Below are positions 59,112 through 64,000 of a stretch of 64,000 nucleotides of DNA, in pieces. Origin of the DNA: Photobacterium iliopiscarium (GTDB lineage Bacteria > Pseudomonadota > Gammaproteobacteria > Enterobacterales > Vibrionaceae); assembly GCF_003026395.1 (NCBI RefSeq), contig NZ_PYOO01000013.1, positions 22,190 to 86,189 on the forward strand. The letters run 5' to 3'. Made by a program: the position numbers and the translations under genes. The notes below the pieces were generated by a model. That model was not told the origin of the DNA, made no database searches, and worked only from the letters and a program-made list of their open reading frames with translations. How positions within the stretch are numbered: the stretch's first letter is position 1; each line of letters begins with the position of its first letter.

Positions 59112-59813
59112 TTATTGATTAATGGTATCGATACTAATTACGGTGATCACAGGTTCTGAAACCGTAAACTGGACATTAAAATCAAATAAGTTAACGGCAT
59201 AAGTTTTATTATCAGATTTGCCTTTTTTGTACGCGGGGCGTGGATCTTGCGCTAAGACTTCGGTGATCACCGCGCGATGATAATCCGCTTTTTTACCTGA
59301 TAACTGTTGCTGGGCGTTAAGGTTAAATTCTACGATTAGGGTTGGTGGTTGCTCTGAAGCAAAGCCACCTAATGCATCAGGTAAACTGTCGGAGTAGGGA
59401 ATATAAGGTTTAATATCAATGATTGGCGTGCCATCAACTAGATCGGCGCCACCAATATCAATAATGACTTGACCATTATGATGACGTACTCCTTTTAATT
59501 TAACGGCAGACATACCGATACCGTTGGGGCGAAACGTCGCACGGCTAGCAAAAACACCAATCCGCTCATTACCGCCAAGACGAGGTGGACGAACTGTTGG
59601 ACGCCATCCTGCTTCTAAGTTTTGATCAAATAAAAATAATAACCAAACATGACTAAATTGCTCAATGCTTCGTACTGCTTCTAGTGAATTAGCAAGACCT
59701 TGTAATACAATTTCACAATTGGCACTTGGCACTAATCCTGGTTGGCGAGGGACTGCGAATTTTTCTTTATAAGGGGAGTGGACGATACCGATAGGTTCAA
59801 TGCTATAAGCCAT
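59112..59813 (-). CDS. trmO: tRNA (N6-threonylcarbamoyladenosine37-N6)-methyltransferase TrmO
   Basis: Methylates t6A37 to m6t6A37 in tRNA(Thr). 233 aa from ATG 59813, aligning with the E. coli start; a TTG at 59825 is an alternative. IGIVHSPYKEKFAVPRQPGL (about 8-27), RATFRPNGIGMSAVKL (about 90-105) and DIKPYIPYSDS. Also called TsaA or YaeB. Confidence 0.93.
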   Translation of the reverse strand: MAYSIEPIGIVHSPYKEKFAVPRQPGLVPSANCEIVLQGLANSLEAVRSIEQFSHVWLLFLFDQNLEAGWRPTVRPPRLGGNERIGVFASRATFRPNGIGMSAVKLKGVRHHNGQVIIDIGGADLVDGTPIIDIKPYIPYSDSLPDALGGFASEQPPTLIVEFNLNAQQQLSGKKADYHRAVITEVLAQDPRPAYKKGKSDNKTYAVNLFDFNVQFTVSEPVITVISIDTINQ

Positions 59814-59856
59814 TAAATTAGCCAATTATACGCTGAAAGTAATCTTATAATATAAC

Positions 59857-59884
59857 ATAAAAAAAGCAGGCACTCAGGCCTGCT
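59857..59884 (-). terminator. Terminator after metNIQ
   Basis: AGCAGG/CCTGCT stem (59865-59884); the minus strand then runs into TTTTTTTTATG. Confidence 0.85.
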
Positions 59885-59912
59885 CTTGATGTAAAAAGGT
59901 TAAGTAAGGCGA

Positions 59913-60728
59913 TTACCAGCCCTTCACTGCTCCACCATTAAAAATGGTTTGCGCTGAGTTATAAACCTCATCAGATTGATAAGCTTGAATGAATTTTTGA
60001 ACATTTTCTGCTTTGACGTTATCTTCACGGGCGACAATGATATTGACGTAAGGTGATTGTTTGTCCTCAACGAACACGCCATCTTTTTCTGGGGTTAGGT
60101 TTAAACTACTCGCATAAGTGGTATTGATAATAGCCAGTGCAACATCATCTAATGAGCGTGGCAATTGTGCCGCTTCAAGTTCAACGATTTTTAGATTTTT
60201 AGGATTACCAATAATGTCTAATACGGTGGCTGATAAACCAGCATCGGGTTTGAGTGTGATCAAACCTTGCTGTTGTAGCAATAATAATGAACGGCCAAGG
60301 TTGGTTGGATCGTTGGGAACCGAAATTTGATCGCCATCTTTTAATTCATCAACCGATTTAATTTTAGTGGAGTAACCCGCAATAGGGTAAACGAATGTGT
60401 TGCCCGCAATCGCAAATTTATAACCACGATCCTTGATCTGTTGTTCAAGATAAGGTTTGTGCTGGAAGGCGTTGGCATCAATAGAACCTTCTGCTAATGC
60501 AGCATTAGGTGATACGTAATCTGTGAAAGTGACTAACTCTACATCAAGCCCATATTTATCTTTGGCTTGTTTCGCTGCAACTTCGGCTACTTGCTCTTCA
60601 GCTCCCGCCATGACACCAATTTTCACTTTAGTGTTATCAACGGGGGTTTCTTGTTCGCTACAACCTGTTAATGCGATAGCTGCGGCAACACCGGCAATGG
60701 CAAAAAGATGTTTAAGATTGAACGCCAT
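59913..60728 (-). CDS. metQ: Methionine-binding lipoprotein MetQ
   Basis: Periplasmic binding lipoprotein for D- and L-methionine import. 271 aa, the E. coli length, from ATG 60728 with AAGGAG upstream; the open frame runs further to 60827, overlapping metI. Signal LFAIAGVAAAIALTGCSE with lipobox LTGC (mature Cys about residue 23). NAFQHKPYLEQQI and TNLGRSLLLLQQQGLI are typical of NlpA-family proteins. Confidence 0.96.
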   Translation of the reverse strand: MAFNLKHLFAIAGVAAAIALTGCSEQETPVDNTKVKIGVMAGAEEQVAEVAAKQAKDKYGLDVELVTFTDYVSPNAALAEGSIDANAFQHKPYLEQQIKDRGYKFAIAGNTFVYPIAGYSTKIKSVDELKDGDQISVPNDPTNLGRSLLLLQQQGLITLKPDAGLSATVLDIIGNPKNLKIVELEAAQLPRSLDDVALAIINTTYASSLNLTPEKDGVFVEDKQSPYVNIIVAREDNVKAENVQKFIQAYQSDEVYNSAQTIFNGGAVKGW

Positions 60729-60789
60729 AGTATTTCTCCTTAAATGGGCTTTCCCTGATGGTGTAACTATAAAGAATAAGTTCGAGTTT

Positions 60790-61476
60790 TTAACGATGAT
60801 CAACGCGTTTGACGAAGTGATCACCAATAGATTGAATAAGCTGTACTAAAATAACGAGCATAATGACGGTGATTGCCATGACGGTGCCATCAAAACGCTG
60901 ATAACCATAACGAATACCCACATCACCTAAACCACCTCCGCCTACTGTACCCGCCATTGCGGAATAACTGATTAAGGTCACTAAAGTAATGGTGATCGCA
61001 TTAATAATGCCGGGTAAAGCTTCAGGTAATAATACTTTGGCAATGATCTGCATCGGTGTTGCACCCATTGCTTGTGCCGCTTCAATTAATCCTGTTGGAA
61101 TTTCTAATAATGCCCCTTCTACTAAACGAGCAATAAAAGGAATTGCTCCAACAGTCAGTGGCACAATGGCGGCGGCGGTACCAATGGAACTGCCAACCAC
61201 AAATCGAGTAAAAGGGATAATGGCAACCAATAAGATAATAAACGGAATTGAACGGCCGATATTGACCACAATACCCAGTATTTTATTTAAAACAGGGTTT
61301 TGCCATAAACCATTTTTTTTGGTGAGGTGTAATGCGACACCAAGAGGAATACCAATAACAAAGCCAATTAAACCGGACACCAACACCATGGTTAAGGTTT
61401 GTCCCAATGCTTCGATAAGTAATTCAGTTAGGCGTTGATTGCTCTGCCACCATGTTGTTATTGCATCAAGCGACAT
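60790..61476 (-). CDS. metI: Methionine ABC transporter permease MetI
   Basis: 228 aa with five membrane segments. [20 protein letters not shown] (about 93-112) and the EAA-type loop [20 protein letters not shown] (about 146-165) are characteristic. Its start overlaps the end of metN by 11 nt. Confidence 0.96.
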   Translation of the reverse strand: MSLDAITTWWQSNQRLTELLIEALGQTLTMVLVSGLIGFVIGIPLGVALHLTKKNGLWQNPVLNKILGIVVNIGRSIPFIILLVAIIPFTRFVVGSSIGTAAAIVPLTVGAIPFIARLVEGALLEIPTGLIEAAQAMGATPMQIIAKVLLPEALPGIINAITITLVTLISYSAMAGTVGGGGLGDVGIRYGYQRFDGTVMAITVIMLVILVQLIQSIGDHFVKRVDHR

Positions 61477-62500
61477 ATCCTAGTACCTCAACATTTAATT
61501 TGTGATCACGTAAAAACCTAATAGCGTTATCAATGGCGGTTTGAGTACCAAAGAACTCAGCGAGCATTAATCCAAACTTAACCCCGCCGGCATAATCCAT
61601 ATTTGAACTGAGAATACTGATATCAAGATTAAATTCGCGTGCGACTTGGCTAATTAACGGCGCATCAACAGAGTCTCCAGTAAATTCAAGCCGAATAAGG
61701 GGATAACTTCCTTTGACCGAGGTCGGTGTCATTCTTAATTGATAATCTTCCGGAATCGATAAATCTAACGTTGAGCGAATAAAAGCTTTTGCTAAGTCGG
61801 TTTTAGGGTGCGCAAAAATGTCACCGACAAGACCTTGTTCTACTAATTCTCCATCACCAATGATTGCGACTTGATGACAAATACGTTTAACGACATCCAT
61901 TTCATGGGTGATTAATAAAATAGTTAAGTTTAGTTGTTGATTAATTTTACGTAATAACGACAGTATTGATTGGGTTGTTGCTGGATCAAGTGCGCTGGTG
62001 GCTTCATCACACAATAAAACTTTAGGATCAGAGGCTAAAGCTCGTGCGATAGCAACCCGTTGTTTTTGACCACCGCTTAAGTTTGATGGATAAGTATTAC
62101 GTTTATCTTCTAAACCAACGAGTGACAGTAATTGCGTCACTTTGGTATTGATTTCGAGTGTTGAAAGACCAGCAAGCTCTAGTGGTAATGCAATATTGGC
62201 AAAAACAGTGCGAGATGATAGCAAATTAAAATGTTGGAAAATCATGCCAATTTTACGACGAGCTAATGTTAATTCGTTAGATGAAAGGGCGGTTAAATCA
62301 ATACCATCAACAATGACATTACCCGTCGTTGGTTTTTCTAATAAATTCACACAGCGGATCAGGGTGCTTTTTCCTGCTCCTGATGAACCAATGACCCCGA
62401 AAATTGTTCCCTGTTCTATGGTGAGATTAATGTCTTTTAGCGCATTTATTGCTTTCTCACCTTGATAGAACACTTTATTTACTTGTTTTATTTCTATCAT
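61466..62500 (-). CDS. metN: Methionine ABC transporter ATP-binding protein MetN
   Basis: 344 aa from ATG 62500, chosen by match to E. coli MetN (343 aa) and AGGA upstream. Walker [14 protein letters not shown] (about residue 38), signature [15 protein letters not shown] (about 139), Walker [14 protein letters not shown] (about 161), and a C-terminal NIL methionine-sensing domain (about 265-344). First gene of metNIQ. Confidence 0.97.
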   Translation of the reverse strand: MIEIKQVNKVFYQGEKAINALKDINLTIEQGTIFGVIGSSGAGKSTLIRCVNLLEKPTTGNVIVDGIDLTALSSNELTLARRKIGMIFQHFNLLSSRTVFANIALPLELAGLSTLEINTKVTQLLSLVGLEDKRNTYPSNLSGGQKQRVAIARALASDPKVLLCDEATSALDPATTQSILSLLRKINQQLNLTILLITHEMDVVKRICHQVAIIGDGELVEQGLVGDIFAHPKTDLAKAFIRSTLDLSIPEDYQLRMTPTSVKGSYPLIRLEFTGDSVDAPLISQVAREFNLDISILSSNMDYAGGVKFGLMLAEFFGTQTAIDNAIRFLRDHKLNVEVLGYVA

Positions 62501-62649
62501 TGAAGGTCCTGATTGATTAGATGCCACCTATTATATACAACTCATGTTATACAATGATTGTTGTTAATAATTGGTTGTATTAGTTAAAATGTATCGACTT
62601 CTGTTAACTTGATGCTATTTCGAATCGGTTTTTAAGTCAATAGCTATTT

Positions 62650-62673
62650 TTACGGCTAGACGTCTAAACGGAT
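62650..62673. promoter_or_regulatory. Tandem met boxes (MetJ operator) upstream of metNIQ
   Basis: The central box AGACGTCT (62658-62665) is the exact MetJ consensus. The adjoining 8-mers TTACGGCT and AAACGGAT each match at 5 of 8. MetJ binds such tandem boxes cooperatively with S-adenosylmethionine. Lies about 150 nt upstream of metN. Confidence 0.8.
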
Positions 62674-62805
62674 TTGATATTTATAACAACGTTAACTTCA
62701 ATGATAATCAGCCTTGTCGGGGTGAGAACTAATACTTTTCGATGCCAACTCGTGCCATAATCATCATAATATTTAATTAATATCTAATTTATTGAGGGCT
62801 TTCTT

Positions 62806-63363
62806 GTGGCCAAACCTGCTGTCTTTATTGATCGCGATGGCGTAATAAACGTTGATCGTGGCTATGTACATACTGTTGATGATTTTGAATATATTGATGG
62901 TGTTTTTGGTGCATGTAAAAAATTCAAAGAAATGGGTTACTTACTTGTTTTAGTCACCAATCAATCAGGTATTGCTCGCGGTATCTTCAGTGAGGATGAT
63001 TTCATCTCTTTAACTGAATGGATGGATTGGAATTTCGAAGATCAAGGTATTGAACTTGATGGTATTTACTATTGCCCACACCATGCAACTGAGGGTAAAG
63101 GTGAATATTTACAAGATTGTGATTGCCGTAAGCCAAACCCTGGCATGTTGATATCAGCACAAAGTGACTTGAATATTGATATGTCAAAATCACTGATGAT
63201 TGGTGATAAAGCGGATGACATGAAAGCGGCAATTGCTGCAGATGTTGCTTTTAAAGTGCTAGTTCGAACAGGTAAAGCGATCACTGAAGAAGGTGAAGCT
63301 TTAGCTGATGCTGTTTTTGACGGCATCAAAAATGTTCCGATTTGGTTATCACAACAAGCATAA
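62806..63363 (+). CDS. gmhB: D-glycero-beta-D-manno-heptose 1,7-bisphosphate 7-phosphatase
   Basis: A step in ADP-heptose synthesis for the LPS inner core. 185 aa, GTG start, GAGGG upstream. HAD motif FIDRDGVINVD (about residues 7-17), TNQSGIARG, and a zinc-binding set CPHH...CDCRKPNPGM (about 91-110). Divergent from metN; a gmhB-metN pair is standard in gammaproteobacteria. Confidence 0.96.
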   Translation: MAKPAVFIDRDGVINVDRGYVHTVDDFEYIDGVFGACKKFKEMGYLLVLVTNQSGIARGIFSEDDFISLTEWMDWNFEDQGIELDGIYYCPHHATEGKGEYLQDCDCRKPNPGMLISAQSDLNIDMSKSLMIGDKADDMKAAIAADVAFKVLVRTGKAITEEGEALADAVFDGIKNVPIWLSQQA

Positions 63364-63375
63364 TTGTTGCGAGAT

Positions 63376-63410
63376 AAAGCAGTAGTTAAGCTACTGCTTT
63401 TATTTTTTAT
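63376..63410 (+). terminator. Terminator after gmhB
   Basis: AAAGCAGTAG and CTACTGCTTT, 5-nt loop, then TATTTTTTATT. Confidence 0.9.
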
Positions 63411-63675
63411 TATCAATAATGCCTTGCAGCACACCCTCGTAATTATTCCTACCATTGTGAATCATAACGTTTATATTTCATCTTCATTTTCTTTGCTTCT
63501 TTATTTAACGTCTTGTCATTTTCAATTTTCATTTCAATCATTTTTAATCGCTAACAATATTCAATTTAGATGCAGGATTAAATGAAGTAATCATCATGTT
63601 TTGATTAAAAAATGGATGAAACATAAACTTTTGAACAAAAAAAAAGCGGTTGATTATTTTAGAGTAAAAAAACTA
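63411..63675. other. AT-rich region upstream of rRNA operon
   Basis: No credible gene. Contains A-tracts (for example 63638-63646 and 63666-63672) just before the rrn promoter, suited to UP-element and Fis contacts, though no site can be fixed by eye. Confidence 0.5.
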
Positions 63676-63703
63676 TTGTCAGGATCAAAAATCCCCCTAT
63701 AAT
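63676..63703 (+). promoter_or_regulatory. rRNA operon promoter
   Basis: TTGTCA (63676-63681), 16-bp spacer, TATAAT (63698-63703), followed by GCGACC, a GC-rich discriminator typical of stringent rrn promoters. Transcription would start at about 63710. Confidence 0.9.
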
Positions 63704-63754
63704 GCGACCTCACTGATACGGACAACGGCGCAAGCGGTTACCGAAAGTCAGTGT

Positions 63755-63766
63755 TGTTCTTTAACA
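63755..63766 (+). promoter_or_regulatory. rrn leader boxA antitermination element
   Basis: TGTTCTTTAACA followed by ATTTGACC: the conserved rrn boxA that loads NusB/S10. Confidence 0.9.
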
Positions 63767-63984
63767 ATTTGACCATGCAATCTGTGTGGGCACTCACTGA
63801 ATAGTTAAGTCGAAAGATTTATCAATAAACTGAGTGACCAATACAAAATGACCCAATCTATTTATAGAGAAGATTATTTTGGCACAGTTATTTAATTATC
63901 ATTTTTTAAATGATAAAAAGCTTTAATTTACTACGGTATTTAAAGTCAGTATTTATTGAGCCGGTCGAAAGACCAACAAAACTT

Positions 63985-64000
63985 TAATTGAAGAGTTTGA
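63985..64000 (+). rRNA. rrs: 16S ribosomal RNA, first bases only
   Basis: The window ends in TAATTGAAGAGTTTGA, the canonical 5' end of bacterial 16S rRNA. Promoter and boxA upstream confirm the operon. The remainder lies outside the window. Confidence 0.95.

Noticed and set aside
60989..61438. 149-aa ORF antisense to metI
   Set aside because: Shadow frame of a membrane protein gene; composition follows the complement of hydrophobic codons.
62501..62805. SAM riboswitch upstream of metN
   Set aside because: No recognisable riboswitch core or terminator; MetJ boxes explain methionine control.

Overview
This window is a stretch of chromosome from a marine gammaproteobacterium of the Vibrionaceae, most likely Photobacterium or a close relative. 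That placement is inferred from gene order, protein character, a VarA/CsrB-type regulatory locus with three CsrB RNAs, and family-typical genes (DUF3549, DUF3301, DUF2310, YaeP, DUF4250). Base composition is fairly AT-rich throughout. I see no insertion sequence, prophage, CRISPR array or tRNA. Nearly all of it is core genome, so the unusual content lies in the RNA genes, regulatory sites and a few duplicated small genes.

Region 1 (1-12.1 kb): the 3' part of recB, then recD; two tandem cassettes on the minus strand, each a ~51-aa membrane protein plus a DsbB-like protein; argA; mltA; tcdA, then csdE and csdA on the opposite strand. Between csdA and gcvA the minus strand carries the GcvB small RNA. 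Region 2 (12.1-24.7 kb): gcvA, an alpha/beta hydrolase, a YgdD-like gene and rlmM; xni and ppnN; two genes for proteins with degenerate GGDEF domains; queF, syd, a zinc-ribbon protein and two small genes.

Region 3 (24.66-27.1 kb) holds no protein gene. It carries three tandem CsrB-family RNAs, each preceded at about 185 nt by an 18-bp VarA/GacA-type palindrome. The first two are followed by heptamer arrays. The middle RNA has grown by tandem duplication of a 50-nt two-hairpin module, and the third has lost some GGA loops. These RNAs sequester CsrA, so copy number, module number and loop erosion bear directly on the Csr circuit. This is the most interesting part of the window.

Region 4 (27.1-34 kb): DUF3301 and DUF3549 genes, yqcC-truC-yqcA, glnD and map. 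Region 5 (34-53.8 kb): the large conserved cluster rpsB-tsf-pyrH-frr-uppS-cdsA-dxr-rseP-bamA-skp-lpxD-fabZ-lpxA-lpxB-rnhB-dnaE-accA, which links translation, isoprenoid and phospholipid precursors, outer-membrane assembly, lipid A synthesis and replication. Region 6 (53.9-64 kb): tilS, an Mtr-like permease under a probable TrpR operator, DUF4250 and yaeP, proS, trmO, the metNIQ methionine transporter under met boxes, gmhB, and finally the promoter, leader and first bases of a ribosomal RNA operon.
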